From contig NZ_JXAL01000016.1 in the NCBI RefSeq assembly GCF_000829465.1, positions 336,970 through 400,969 on the forward strand: a DNA stretch of 64,000 nucleotides, in the 5' to 3' direction. The notes under the pieces were generated by a model that saw nothing but the letters and a program-made list of their open reading frames with translations, searched no databases and had not been told where the DNA came from. Position numbers and translations under genes: made by a program. Shown piece by piece: positions 8,650 through 19,450 of this stretch (within the stretch, counting starts at the first letter, position 1; every line of letters starts with the position of its first letter). The DNA is from Cohnella kolymensis (lineage in GTDB: Bacteria; Bacillota; Bacilli; Paenibacillales; Paenibacillaceae).

Positions 8650-10132
8650 ATGTCCATCCGGCTTCGGTTGACGCTCTGGTATTCCGGGCTGCTGGCCGTT
8701 CTGTTGGTGGCAGTCGGTATTATCGTGTACAGCGTCGTCTACAACAACACGATGTCGGACCTGCGGCATCGATTGCAGCAGGAAGCGGAACAGATCCGGG
8801 TTTCCGGCAGCTTTTTCTCCGGCGGGATTGATTTGAACGCTAGAATTACGGGCAGCATCGATGTGAATACCATCGGTGTGCAGGTCATCAACTATACGGA
8901 AGATACGCAAGGCATCGTCAGCAGCAAAACGAATAACCTGGTCAGATGGAATATAACCTATCCTCATCCGGACTTCTTGGAGGCCGAGAACCGCTTCGTA
9001 TCCACCCAAGTGCAAGGTTATCCCTTCTTGGTCTACGAGCAGCCGATTCAATTGAGAAACAAAATCGTAGGATTGCTGCAAGTCGGCGCATTTATAGGAG
9101 GAGAAGAGCAGTTTTTCACCCGGTTAAGAACGATATTGTGGATTTCCGTAGCTGCCGGTCTGGTAGCGGCTTTCTGGCTCGGCATGATCTTGTCCCGGCA
9201 GGCGCTGCGTCCGCTTAATCGGGTAACCGAAGCCGCAGAGCAAATTCAAGGCGGGTCCGAGCTTGGCTTAAGAATTCCGCGGGAGAAATCCGATGATGAG
9301 ATCGGGCGCTTAACCGACACATTAAACGGCATGCTGACAGGCTTGGAGCGGGCATACAAAACGCTGGAGGAATCGAACACCGCGCAGCGCCGGTTTGTTT
9401 CCGATGCTTCGCATGAATTAAGGACACCTCTGACGACGATTCGCGGCAACATCGATCTATTGGAGAAAATTTGGTCGGATGAACAGCGGCAGGGGGAAGG
9501 AGAAGGAGAGCCGGGTGCCGGCAGCGGGCTGTCCTCTGCCGACAAGCGGCAGATGTCATTGGAGTCTATTCGGGACATCGCAGACGAAGCGCGCAGGATG
9601 AGCAGACTGGTTAATGATTTGCTTGCGCTCGCCCGTGCCGACGCGGGAGTATGTGATGGAGATGGAAAATTTGCCGCTGCGGCCGTTAGCCGAAGAGGCC
9701 GCACGGCGGGCGGCTTTTCTTCCCAGGAACGCGGAATGGGTTGCGGGACCCTTCGATACACTTGAGGGCGTATGGGTGCGGGGTAACCGGGATTATTTGC
9801 TGCAATTGTTATTCATTCTTATCGAGAACGGCTTTAAGTACACACCGTCAGGACAAGTTCGCCTTTCCGCGGTGCAATCCGAATCTCATGTCGGTCTGAC
9901 GGTATCCGACACCGGCATCGGATTAACGCCTGAGGAAGTGCCGCACATTTTTCAGCGGTTCTATCGCGCCGACGTTTCAAGAGGTCAAACCTCCGGAACC
10001 GGACTGGGACTGTCGATCGCCAAGTGGATCGCCGACATGCATGACAGCAGGCTCGAAGTAAGGAGCAAACTCGGAGAAGGCAGCGCGTTCACCGTCTGGC
10101 TGCCGATCACGGCGGTGCAATATTCCGATTGA
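8650..10132 (+). pseudogene. Sensor histidine kinase, frameshifted (one extra base near 9649)
   Basis: The N-terminal part reads from ATG 8650: two membrane helices flanking an extracellular domain (about 30-155), HAMP, and HisKA with SDASHELRTPLTT (H255). The frame then ends early at 9765. The rest continues in the +1 frame to 10132: LVNDLLALARADAG, then YVMEMENLPL, N box LLFILIENGFKYT, G1 DTGIGL and G2 GTGLGLSIA. Removing one base at about 9649 (GCGGGAGTATGTG) gives an uninterrupted protein of 493 residues. The gene is the partner of the OmpR-type regulator just upstream. As read, the product would lack the ATPase domain. A sequencing error is a real alternative. Confidence 0.88.
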
Positions 10133-10221
10133 TGCGTTATAATAATATACATCGTAACGCCCGCAGCCTTTACGATCCATGGAGGCTTTTGCAGAACGGG
10201 CAAGAAAGCAGGCGAAAGCTT

Positions 10222-11181
10222 ATGGAAGTCGTTAAAATATCTCCGCGCGGCTATTGTTACGGCGTGGTGGATGCGATGGTGTTGGCGCTGCAAACGGCCC
10301 GTAACCTGGATCTGCCGCGCCCTATTTATATATTGGGCATGATCGTGCATAACAGTCATGTCACGGAAGCTTTCAAGGAAGAAGGCATTATCACGTTGGA
10401 CGGGCACGACCGGATTGAAATTCTCGAGAAGATCGATCATGGCACCGTCATTTTCACCGCGCACGGCGTTTCTCCGGAAGTTCGCCGCAGGGCCAAGGAC
10501 AAAGGACTGACCGTCGTAGACGCGACTTGTCCCGATGTCACCAAAACCCATGATTTGATCCGGGAGAAGACCGCTGAAGGTTATGAGGTCATCTACATCG
10601 GCAAGAAGGGCCATCCCGAGCCGGAAGGCGCGATCGGAATCGCCCCGGGCCATGTGCATCTGATTGAACGGGAAGAAGATATAACAGCGCTCAGTCTAAC
10701 AACGGACCGGATTATCATTACGAATCAGACGACCATGTCGCAGTGGGACATTAAGCATCTCATCTCACTGCTGATCAAAGCTTTTCCATCGGCCGAAATA
10801 CACAATGAAATTTGCCTGGCGACGCAGGTCCGTCAAGAAGCGGTAGCCGATCAAGCGAAGGAAGCCCAGCTTTGTATCGTGGTCGGCGACCCGCGCAGCA
10901 ACAACTCCAATCGGCTGGCACAAGTATCGCAAGAGATTGCCGGCGTTCCCGCCTATCGGGTGGCCGATGTGACCGAGATCAGGCAGGAGTGGCTGCAGGG
11001 GATTGAAAGGGTTGCAGTGACCTCCGGCGCTTCGACGCCCACCGCCCTGACCAAAGAGGTCATCTCGTACCTCGAACAATACGACCCCAATCAACCGGAC
11101 ACCTGGATAGTGCGTCGAACGGTGAATCCGAACAAGCTCCTGCCGAATGTCAGGGAGAAAACAGTCGAAGCCGGAAAGTGA
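10222..11181 (+). CDS. ispH: 4-hydroxy-3-methylbut-2-enyl diphosphate reductase
   Basis: Last enzyme of the MEP isoprenoid pathway, a [4Fe-4S] enzyme that reduces HMBPP to IPP and DMAPP. The 319-residue protein keeps the three cluster cysteines: C12 (GYCYGV), C103 (ATCPDV) and C198 (EICLATQ). It also has the substrate-binding segments [14 protein letters not shown] and QTTMSQWD, and the closing [16 protein letters not shown] 10222 is chosen because it begins the conserved domain; the frame is open further upstream to 10129, which overlaps the kinase end, and the ribosome site is weak. It stands alone, as is usual in Bacillales. Confidence 0.97.
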   Translation: MEVVKISPRGYCYGVVDAMVLALQTARNLDLPRPIYILGMIVHNSHVTEAFKEEGIITLDGHDRIEILEKIDHGTVIFTAHGVSPEVRRRAKDKGLTVVDATCPDVTKTHDLIREKTAEGYEVIYIGKKGHPEPEGAIGIAPGHVHLIEREEDITALSLTTDRIIITNQTTMSQWDIKHLISLLIKAFPSAEIHNEICLATQVRQEAVADQAKEAQLCIVVGDPRSNNSNRLAQVSQEIAGVPAYRVADVTEIRQEWLQGIERVAVTSGASTPTALTKEVISYLEQYDPNQPDTWIVRRTVNPNKLLPNVREKTVEAGK

Positions 11182-11214
11182 CCGCTTTTGCGATAGAATC
11201 GGAAGGAGCATTCC

Positions 11215-11706
11215 ATGCATCGAATTCGCTTGCTGCGGCGTTGGCTGAAATACAAATACTTGATGCTCATTCGCGCCAAGGGAGGAGCTTCGATGGTCGC
11301 GATGGGCTTTGCGATCGGGTTGGCCGTCGAAATGTTTACACTTCCCACCTTGGGTTTTGCTTTTCTGTTAATTTTACCGCTCGCGTACTTGCTTCGCGGT
11401 AATTTTGCCGCTGCATTGATCGGCTTCGTATTCGGCAAGCTGATCTACATTCCAATGATGATCCCCAATTCGATCGTCGGCGGATGGGTGCTGCCGGAAC
11501 ATCTCTCATTCCATTTGTCGTTCGTCCCGGAATGGGTGGACCGCCTTCTGCTCGCCAATGTGAAGCTGATTGTCGGTGGAATGATCGACGGCGTTGCGCT
11601 GGGCATCTTGTTCTATTTTCCAATCAAATACAGCATCAATGCATTCAAAAACAAGCGCCGGGACAAAAGAAAACAAAGGCGCGCAACTCTGGAAGCGAAC
11701 GCTTGA
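11215..11706 (+). CDS. DUF2062 integral membrane protein
   Basis: A 163-residue protein with a basic N-terminus (HRIRLLRRWLKYKYLML), about three membrane helices (about 28-60, 62-85, 115-140) and a very basic C-terminal tail (KNKRRDKRKQRR). The pattern IRAKGGASMVAMGFAIGLAVEM matches DUF2062, a family of small membrane proteins without a defined biochemical role. ATG 11215 follows GGAAGGAG. It starts 33 bases after ispH and ends at a strong terminator, so it may be co-transcribed with ispH. Confidence 0.8.
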   Translation: MHRIRLLRRWLKYKYLMLIRAKGGASMVAMGFAIGLAVEMFTLPTLGFAFLLILPLAYLLRGNFAAALIGFVFGKLIYIPMMIPNSIVGGWVLPEHLSFHLSFVPEWVDRLLLANVKLIVGGMIDGVALGILFYFPIKYSINAFKNKRRDKRKQRRATLEANA

Positions 11707-11710
11707 ATCA

Positions 11711-11764
11711 AAGAGCTCCTGTCCGTTCTAGCAGTAGAACGTGGTTGACAGGTGCTCTTTTTTT
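11711..11764 (+). terminator. Long terminator hairpin after the DUF2062 gene
   Basis: Stepped stem AAGAGC-CCTGTC-GTTCTA pairing with TAGAAC-GACAGG-GCTCTT, followed by a run of T. Confidence 0.85.
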
Positions 11765-11789
11765 AGCTATATTTACTTTAGTGCTTAAA

Positions 11790-11819
11790 AGCGTATAAGC
11801 GTTGAAGCGTATAAGTGTT
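11790..11819 (+). repeat. Tandem direct repeat upstream of aroF
   Basis: AGCGTATAAGCGTT (11790-11803) is repeated as AGCGTATAAGTGTT (11806-11819) with a 16-bp period, 25 bases before the aroF start. It may be an operator, or part of the aroF promoter region. This is inference from position only. Confidence 0.55.
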
Positions 11820-11843
11820 AAAATGATAGGGAGAGTGAAACTG

Positions 11844-12905
11844 ATGATCGTGATAACTTCCCCGCATATCGCTGAAGAGCGTATTGCGGAAATCGTTCGC
11901 CATATTGAGAAAAGCGGCGTTCAGGCGCATGTGTCTCATGGCAAAGACCGTACGGTCATCGGAATTATCGGCAGAGCCGAGCCGTCTCTCGCGGAACATA
12001 TCCGTTCCATGCAGGGTGTCGAGAACGTCATTAAGATTTCTAAATCTTATAAATTGGCGAGCCGGGAGTTTCATCCGGATGATACGATCATCGAAGTGAA
12101 AGGCGTCAGAATCGGCGGCGACGACCTGGTTGTGATGGGCGGGCCTTGCGCGGTCGAGACTCCTGAGCAAATCGATGAAATTGCCCGTCTGGTGAAGGAA
12201 GCCGGCGGCCAGGTGCTGCGCGGCGGCGCTTTTAAACCCCGTACCGGTCCATACAGTTTTCAAGGAATCGGTGTGGAAGGGCTCAAGTGGATGAAGGAAG
12301 CCGGAGACAAATACGGCCTTCTCACGATTACGGAAGTTATGGCGCCCGAATTTGTAGATATTTGTGCGGAGTATGCGGACATCATGCAGGTGGGAACGCG
12401 GAATATGCAAAACTTCGATTTGCTCCGCAAGCTCGGCACGATTCAAAATCCGGTGCTGCTCAAGCGCGGCTTCAGCTCCACTTATGACGAGTGGCTTAAC
12501 GCGGCCGAGTATATTTTAGCCGGCGGCAACCCTAATGTCATGTTGTGCGAGCGCGGCATTCGGACATTCGAAACCTATACCCGCAACACGTTCGACCTGG
12601 CCGCTGTCCCGGTCATTCAGGAACTGTCCCATCTGCCGGTTATCGCCGATCCGAGTCATGCCACGGGACGCCGCGAGCTGGTCGAAAGGATGACCAAAGC
12701 TTCCGTAGCAGCCGGCGCGAACGGACTCATTATCGAAATGCATACCGATCCGGACAACTCCGCGACGGGAGACGGCGTCCAATCCCTGTTCCCGGATCAG
12801 TTCGCAAATCTGCTGAAAGAGCTCGAACAGCTTGCGCCGCTTTGCGGCAAGCAGTTTAATACCGAGAAAGCGCCGGCTGAAGCTTTTGCGACCTGGAGGA
12901 AGTAA
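11844..12905 (+). CDS. aroF: 3-deoxy-7-phosphoheptulonate (DAHP) synthase
   Basis: First committed step of the shikimate pathway: PEP plus erythrose-4-phosphate to DAHP. The 353-residue protein is the AroA-I-beta type: an N-terminal ferredoxin-like regulatory domain (about 1-90, MIVITSPHIAEERI...) fused to a KDO8P-synthase-like barrel with GGPCAVE, RGGAFKPRTGPYSFQG, GTRNMQN, VLLKRG and DPSHATGRRE. The metal-binding Cys is in GGPCAVE. In this class the N-terminal domain is the site of aromatic-amino-acid feedback. Start at ATG 11844 after GGGAGAG; the frame is open to 11802, but that part overlaps the direct repeat. A terminator follows. Confidence 0.96.
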   Translation: MIVITSPHIAEERIAEIVRHIEKSGVQAHVSHGKDRTVIGIIGRAEPSLAEHIRSMQGVENVIKISKSYKLASREFHPDDTIIEVKGVRIGGDDLVVMGGPCAVETPEQIDEIARLVKEAGGQVLRGGAFKPRTGPYSFQGIGVEGLKWMKEAGDKYGLLTITEVMAPEFVDICAEYADIMQVGTRNMQNFDLLRKLGTIQNPVLLKRGFSSTYDEWLNAAEYILAGGNPNVMLCERGIRTFETYTRNTFDLAAVPVIQELSHLPVIADPSHATGRRELVERMTKASVAAGANGLIIEMHTDPDNSATGDGVQSLFPDQFANLLKELEQLAPLCGKQFNTEKAPAEAFATWRK

Positions 12906-12924
12906 GGCCCTCAAATATTCTGAG

Positions 12925-12972
12925 ATCACACCGGTTGTTTGCCGAAACGGCGAGCGGCGGTGTGATTTTTTT
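12925..12972 (+). terminator. Terminator after aroF
   Basis: ATCACACCG pairs with CGGTGTGAT and is followed by seven T. Confidence 0.85.
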
Positions 12973-13106
12973 AGTGGAACGCGCCGTTATGACACATGCT
13001 AACTCACCTCCGTCAACGCCAGTAACTCTTAATCGACACACGGTACGTTGAGTTTCCCATCTTTTTCTTTTAAACTGAGCACGATAGGGAGCATGATGCG
13101 CCGTGA

Positions 13107-14624
<1,518 letters not shown>

Positions 14625-14648
14625 GCTGGTCAACGAGGAGGAATCACA

Positions 14649-16307
14649 ATGGCAGCATCATTCTCGGCAGCTACCCGTAACGAACGGTTGCAGCAGATGG
14701 CAAAACAGACTTTCGACCTGATCGTCATCGGGGGAGGTATTACCGGCGCCGGCATTGCGCTGGATGCCCAAACCCGCGGCATGACTACGGCATTGTTCGA
14801 AATGCAGGATTTTGCGTCAGGAACTTCAAGCCGCTCCACGAAGCTTGTTCACGGCGGTCTGAGATATTTGAAGCAGCTGGAAGTGCGCGTCGTTGCGGAG
14901 GTCGGCAAGGAGAGAGCCATCGTGTACGAGAACGGGCCTCATGTCACTACACCGATCCGCATGCTGCTGCCGATTTATAAAGGCGGAACTTTCGGCCGGT
15001 TCAGCACGTCGATCGGGCTGGCGGTATACGACTTTTTGGCCGGGGTGAAAAAAGAAGAGCGGCGTAAAATGCTGAGCCCTGAGCAGACACTTGATCAAGA
15101 ACCGCTGTTAAAAAGAGAGGGTCTTCTGGCAAGCGGCAACTACGTTGAATACCGTACGGACGATGCCCGCCTCACTGTTGAAGTGATGAAGAAGGCGGCC
15201 GAGCACGGCGTCGCCGCAGTGAATTACGCCCAAGTAACAGGGTTCATCTATGAACACGGGCGGATCGCCGGAGTGACCGTAGAGGAACGGATGAGCGGTG
15301 AAGTATATCAAATTCATGCGGCGACAGTTGTGAATGCGGCCGGCCCCTGGGTGGATACGTTGAGAGAAAAAGACGAGTCCAAGCACGGCAAGACGCTGCA
15401 TCTTACGAAAGGCGTGCATCTTGTTTTTGACGGCGAGCGTTTCCCTTTGAGGCAGGCTGTCTATTTCGATACGCCGGACCGTCGGATGGTATTCGCCATT
15501 CCCCGAGACGGGAAAACCTACGTCGGAACGACCGATACCAATTACAACGGCGACAAAGCGAATCCCCGCATGACGGAAGAAGACCGGCGGTACCTGCTCG
15601 ACGCGGTCAATCCGCTTTTTCCCGAGCTCAAGCTTACTGCCGAGGACGTAGAATCCAGCTGGGCCGGCCTGCGTCCTCTCATACATGAAGAAGGCAAAGA
15701 TCCTTCGGAAATATCCCGCAAGGATGAAATCTTCCGTTCGGATGCCGGTCTCATCTCAATCGCAGGAGGAAAGCTCACGGGCTATCGGAAAATGGCGGAG
15801 ACCGTTGTCGATCGCGTGGCGGAGGAGCTTGCAAAACAAGGCACACGGTTCGGCGGCTCCATTACCCGCAGCTTGCCGATATCGGGTGGAGAAGTGAACG
15901 GATCCGCTGCATACCCGGCTTTTGTAAGAGAATGTACAGCTCAGGGCGTTCGCGCCGGACTAAATGAAGCGGCGGCTGCCCGGCTCGCTCATCGTTATGG
16001 AACGAATGCGGGGAAGATTCTCGAACGGGTAACGCGTAATACGGATGAAGCAGAATCGTACGGAATGCCTGTTGAACTTTACGCGGAGCTTCTGTATGCA
16101 ATGGATGAGGAAATGGCGGCGACACCGGCGGACTTTTTCATTCGGCGCACGGGAGCGCTATTCTTTGACATACAGAAGGTAAGCAGATGGCGGGAGGCGG
16201 TCATTCGCGTTATGTCCGACAAACTGAATTGGACGAATGAGATGCGCGAAAGATTTGAGGAGGATCTGCTAGTGGAAATCAATGCGGCGACGACAGCCCT
16301 TAGATGA
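14649..16307 (+). CDS. glpD: Aerobic glycerol-3-phosphate dehydrogenase
   Basis: FAD-dependent, membrane-associated oxidation of glycerol-3-phosphate to dihydroxyacetone phosphate, feeding electrons to quinone. The 552-residue protein has the N-terminal dinucleotide fold VIGGGITGAGIALDA, the family segments SSRSTKLVHGGLRYL and NAAGPWVDTLR, GTTDTNYNGD, and the C-terminal SIAGGKLTGYRKMAE, followed by the DAO C-terminal helical domain. ATG 14649 follows GAGGAGG. It is the second gene of the glpKD operon. Confidence 0.97.
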   Translation: MAASFSAATRNERLQQMAKQTFDLIVIGGGITGAGIALDAQTRGMTTALFEMQDFASGTSSRSTKLVHGGLRYLKQLEVRVVAEVGKERAIVYENGPHVTTPIRMLLPIYKGGTFGRFSTSIGLAVYDFLAGVKKEERRKMLSPEQTLDQEPLLKREGLLASGNYVEYRTDDARLTVEVMKKAAEHGVAAVNYAQVTGFIYEHGRIAGVTVEERMSGEVYQIHAATVVNAAGPWVDTLREKDESKHGKTLHLTKGVHLVFDGERFPLRQAVYFDTPDRRMVFAIPRDGKTYVGTTDTNYNGDKANPRMTEEDRRYLLDAVNPLFPELKLTAEDVESSWAGLRPLIHEEGKDPSEISRKDEIFRSDAGLISIAGGKLTGYRKMAETVVDRVAEELAKQGTRFGGSITRSLPISGGEVNGSAAYPAFVRECTAQGVRAGLNEAAAARLAHRYGTNAGKILERVTRNTDEAESYGMPVELYAELLYAMDEEMAATPADFFIRRTGALFFDIQKVSRWREAVIRVMSDKLNWTNEMRERFEEDLLVEINAATTALR

Positions 16308-16341
16308 ATGAGATGAAGTCAGACAAATTTCGACACATTTC

Positions 16342-16370
16342 TTGACTTACTAGTTGTTATCTATTAAAAT
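16342..16370 (+). promoter_or_regulatory. Promoter of the met operon
   Basis: TTGACT (16342-16347), a 17-base spacer and TAAAAT (16365-16370). It lies 50 bases upstream of the S-box. Confidence 0.75.
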
Positions 16371-16421
16371 TACATTCATTGCTTTGTTTCATAATGATTT
16401 TCATATCATCATATACAACTT

Positions 16422-16580
16422 CTTATCAAGAGAGGCGGAGGGATAACGGCCCTATGATGCCCGGCAACCGATCCACGCAAGTGTGGAGTTCGGTGCCAAT
16501 TCCGCCGGACGCAAGGTCCGGAAGATGAGAGGGTCATGAGCGAACGACAGGCCTCTGTACCCTTTGGTATGGAGGTTTTT
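16422..16580 (+). promoter_or_regulatory. SAM (S-box) riboswitch with terminator
   Basis: Class I SAM riboswitch: CTTATCAAGAGAGGCGGAGG opens P1/P2, followed by ATGCCCGGCAACC, GGTGCCAATTCC and GAAGATGAGAG, all S-box hallmarks. A terminator at 16551-16580 pairs CCTC..TACC with GGTA..GAGG before a T run. With SAM bound, transcription of the methionine importer would stop. It lies about 30 bases before metN. Confidence 0.96.
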
Positions 16581-16608
16581 TATATACCGAAAAAAGGAGG
16601 GGTAAGGA

Positions 16609-17631
16609 ATGATCAAGCTGTCCGGCATTCGTAAGGACTATCAAGCAGGCCGAGGTACGATAACGGCGCTTGATACGCTCAATCTGGAGGTCGGCAGAGG
16701 AGAAATTTTCGGAGTGATCGGTCATTCCGGAGCGGGAAAGAGCACATTGATCCGGACGATCAATCTGCTGGAGCGGCCTACGGACGGTACAGTCCACATT
16801 GACGGCATCGAGCTTACTGCGCTGAACGGCCGGCGGCTCCAGCAAGAGCGCAGCAACATCGGAATGATCTTTCAGCATTTTAATTTGCTTTCCTCGGCCA
16901 CTGTGGCGGAGAACATTGCGTTTCCTCTAAGTCTTTCCAAGGCTCCCCGGGCAGAGATAGAGCGGCGGGTACGAGAGCTCGTCGGACTCGTCGGCCTCGA
17001 GGGGCAAGAAAATAAATATCCCGCTCAATTGTCGGGCGGTCAGAAGCAGCGTGTCGGCATTGCGCGGGCGCTCGCCACGAATCCGAAAGTACTGCTCTGC
17101 GACGAAGCGACATCCGCGCTCGATCCGCAAACGACGAAATCGATTCTGTCGCTGCTGCTCGAAATCAACCGCGAGCTTGGCATCACAATCGTACTGATTA
17201 CGCATGAGATGGCGGTTATCCGGTCAATCTGCGACCGGGTTGCGGTATTGGACGGCGGCCGGATCGTCGAATCGGGAGCCGTTGCGGATGTTTTTCTGAA
17301 GCCGCAGCACCCGACAACGAGGGAATTTGTTGCGCAGACGGAGGACGCTGCTGACGCAAGGCTTATCGATACCGACGATTCTAAGCCGCGTGACAGGACG
17401 AGAATCCGTGTTACCTTCGTAGGGGAGCAAACCTATGAGCCCGTCTTATATGAAACGATGCGAGACACGGGTGTCCCTTTCATCATTTTGCAGGGCACTG
17501 TGTCTCGCCTCAAGGAGACGCCTTACGGTCAGCTGGTTCTGGAACTCAAGGGATCGGGTGAGGAAACCGAAAGAGCAGTGCTCGCTCTGCGGAACCGTGG
17601 GCTTGATGTGGAGGTGATGGATCATGCTTGA
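16609..17631 (+). CDS. metN: Methionine ABC transporter, ATP-binding protein
   Basis: ATPase of the MetNIQ importer. The 340-residue protein has Walker A GHSGAGKST (about 38-46), signature LSGGQKQRVGIARAL, Walker B VLLCDEATSALDP, the switch His in LITHEM, and a C-terminal NIL regulatory domain (about 262-340) that senses internal methionine. ATG 16609 follows AAGGAGGGG. The last 8 bases overlap metI. The upstream S-box gives the expected repression by SAM. Confidence 0.96.
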   Translation: MIKLSGIRKDYQAGRGTITALDTLNLEVGRGEIFGVIGHSGAGKSTLIRTINLLERPTDGTVHIDGIELTALNGRRLQQERSNIGMIFQHFNLLSSATVAENIAFPLSLSKAPRAEIERRVRELVGLVGLEGQENKYPAQLSGGQKQRVGIARALATNPKVLLCDEATSALDPQTTKSILSLLLEINRELGITIVLITHEMAVIRSICDRVAVLDGGRIVESGAVADVFLKPQHPTTREFVAQTEDAADARLIDTDDSKPRDRTRIRVTFVGEQTYEPVLYETMRDTGVPFIILQGTVSRLKETPYGQLVLELKGSGEETERAVLALRNRGLDVEVMDHA

Positions 17632-18289
17632 TTGGCTGGCTGACGTCGATTGGAGCGACATCTGGCAGAATACGCTGGACACATTGACGATGCTCGGCGG
17701 GTCCACCCTTTTCACATTGATTCTCGGTCTGCCGATCGGCATTCTGCTCTACATGACAAGGCGAGGTCAGCTGCTGGAGCAGCCGGTCGTATATTGGGTG
17801 CTTTCGGTGGTCGTCAACGTGCTGCGTTCGGTGCCATTCATCATTCTTATGATTCTCGTCATCCCGGTAACGAAGTTTCTAGTCGGTACTTCGCTTGGTG
17901 TTCGCGGCACGATTCCGCCCCTCGTCATTGGTGCAGCGCCGTTCTTCGCGCGGCTGGTCGAGACGTCGCTGCGCGAAGTCGACCGGGGTGTGGTGGAGGC
18001 CGCCCAGTCGATGGGCGCGTCCAAATGGCAGATCATCCGGCGGGTATTGCTTCCGGAAGCGCGTCCCGGCCTGATCGCCGGCATTACGATCACGGCGGTT
18101 ACGCTCGTCGGCTACACCGCAATGTCGGGCGCCATTGGGGGCGGAGGTCTTGGCGATCTGGCCATTCGCTACGGCTATTATCGGTTCGAGACGACCGTCA
18201 TGATCATTACGGTCATCATCCTGCTGATCCTGGTGCAGATCCTGCAAATGATCGGCGACCGGCTGGTCCGGCATTATTCTCGCAAATAG
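17624..18289 (+). CDS. metI: Methionine ABC transporter, permease
   Basis: A 221-residue inner-membrane permease with five hydrophobic segments (about 17-42, 58-83, 88-110, 150-175, 190-210) and the EAA-loop segment EAAQSMGASKWQIIRRVLLP, which contacts MetN. It starts inside the end of metN (8-base overlap), so translation is coupled. The gene order metN-metI-metQ and the S-box leader fix the substrate family. Confidence 0.96.
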   Translation: MLDWLADVDWSDIWQNTLDTLTMLGGSTLFTLILGLPIGILLYMTRRGQLLEQPVVYWVLSVVVNVLRSVPFIILMILVIPVTKFLVGTSLGVRGTIPPLVIGAAPFFARLVETSLREVDRGVVEAAQSMGASKWQIIRRVLLPEARPGLIAGITITAVTLVGYTAMSGAIGGGGLGDLAIRYGYYRFETTVMIITVIILLILVQILQMIGDRLVRHYSRK

Positions 18290-18334
18290 AGAGAACCAAC
18301 ACATTATTAGATAAGAAAAGGGAGAGAACCACTC

Positions 18335-19195
18335 ATGAAAAAAATACTGTTTCTTTCGTTGACCATTGTGCTTGCATTTACGCTGTCCGCCTGCGGACAG
18401 AAGCCGGAGAATACGAGTCCCGATTCAGCGAGTGCTTCCGCTTCTAATGAAGCGGGCAGCACCGCGTCGTCCGAACCCGTAACGCTGAAAGTCGGCGCGA
18501 CCGCTGTACCGCAGGCTGAAATTCTGGAGCATATCGTCCCTGCGCTGAAAGCTGAAGGGGTTAACCTTGAAATCAAGGAATTCACGGATTATGTCCAGCC
18601 AAACGTACAAGTGTATGAAAAGCAACTGGATGCCAACTTTTTTCAGCATATTCCGTACATGGAACAATTCAACAAGGATAGGAACATGGATCTCGTAAAG
18701 GTGACGGGCGTTCATATCGAGCCGTTCGGCGCATACTCCAGCAAGATCAAGAAGACGGATGAGCTGAAGGACGGCGCATCGGTGGCTATTCCGAACGACC
18801 CGTCCAACGGCGGCCGCGCGCTGGCGTTGCTGGAGAAGAACGGCTTGATCAAGTTGAAAGCCGGCGTCGGCATCTCCGGTACGGTGAAGGACATCACAGA
18901 GAATCCGAAAAACCTGAAGCTGAAGGAATTGGAAGCCGCCATGCTGCCGCGTGCGCTGGACGAGGTGGACCTTGCGCTGATTAATACGAACTACGCAATC
19001 GAAGCAGGCCTAAATCCGATGAAAGATGCGCTGTTCATTGAGGACAAAGAATCGCCTTACGTGAATATCCTCACCGCGCGTCCGGACAACGCCCAGTCCG
19101 ATGCCATGCAGAAGCTCGCAAAGGCGCTGAACTCCGAAGACGTGAAGCAGTTCATCAATGATAAGTACAAAGGCGCCGTCGTACCGGCGTTCTAA
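18335..19195 (+). CDS. metQ: Methionine-binding lipoprotein
   Basis: A 286-residue NlpA-family binding protein. Lipoprotein signal with basic KK, hydrophobic stretch and lipobox LSAC (Cys about 20), then a Ser/Ala-rich linker. The mature domain has the family patterns VGATAVPQAEILEHI, FQHIPYMEQFN, VAIPNDPSNGGRAL, ALINTNYAIEAGL and the closing KGAVVPAF. ATG 18335 follows AAAGGGAGAG. It is the third gene of the S-box operon and is followed by a terminator. Confidence 0.96.
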   Translation: MKKILFLSLTIVLAFTLSACGQKPENTSPDSASASASNEAGSTASSEPVTLKVGATAVPQAEILEHIVPALKAEGVNLEIKEFTDYVQPNVQVYEKQLDANFFQHIPYMEQFNKDRNMDLVKVTGVHIEPFGAYSSKIKKTDELKDGASVAIPNDPSNGGRALALLEKNGLIKLKAGVGISGTVKDITENPKNLKLKELEAAMLPRALDEVDLALINTNYAIEAGLNPMKDALFIEDKESPYVNILTARPDNAQSDAMQKLAKALNSEDVKQFINDKYKGAVVPAF

Positions 19196-19215
19196 GTTGA
19201 GATAACGCACGAATT

Positions 19216-19245
19216 GCCCTATGCCCGTTGGCATAGGGCTTTCTC
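19216..19245 (+). terminator. Terminator of the met operon
   Basis: Perfect 10-bp stem GCCCTATGCC / GGCATAGGGC with a 4-base loop, followed by TTTCTC. Confidence 0.8.
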
Positions 19246-19294
19246 ATGGAGAAAGCCGATTGTCCCAATGATTTCATGGCTTTTAGATGAACAG

Positions 19295-19311
19295 TGTGAG
19301 CTATGCTCACA
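19295..19311 (+). promoter_or_regulatory. GlnR/TnrA operator upstream of glnA
   Basis: TGTGAGCTATGCTCACA is a perfect dyad and fits the consensus TGTNA-N7-TNACA exactly. A second, imperfect 17-mer TGACATAACTATTGACG (19329-19345) begins 34 bases later and overlaps the -35. Two sites of this kind before glnA are typical of nitrogen control in Bacillales. Confidence 0.85.
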
Positions 19312-19339
19312 TATGAATAAAAAATACCTGACATAACTA

Positions 19340-19368
19340 TTGACGCTCGAAAAGTGGAGTTTTATAAT
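19340..19368 (+). promoter_or_regulatory. Sigma-A promoter of glnA
   Basis: TTGACG (19340-19345), 17-base spacer, TATAAT (19363-19368). The -35 is overlapped by the second, imperfect GlnR-like site, which would allow repression. Confidence 0.85.
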
Positions 19369-19384
19369 TACTTTCATAAGTAAG

Positions 19385-19414
19385 GTGAAAACTTGAACGA
19401 AATGATGTTTTCAC
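19385..19414 (+). other. Hairpin in the glnA 5' untranslated region
   Basis: Perfect 8-bp inverted repeat GTGAAAAC / GTTTTCAC with a 14-base loop, located just after the predicted transcription start and about 20 bases before the ribosome site. No T tract follows, so it is not an obvious terminator. Confidence 0.5.
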
Positions 19415-19450
19415 GCGCTTAATGTTCGGAAATGGGGAGGAAATACCAAG

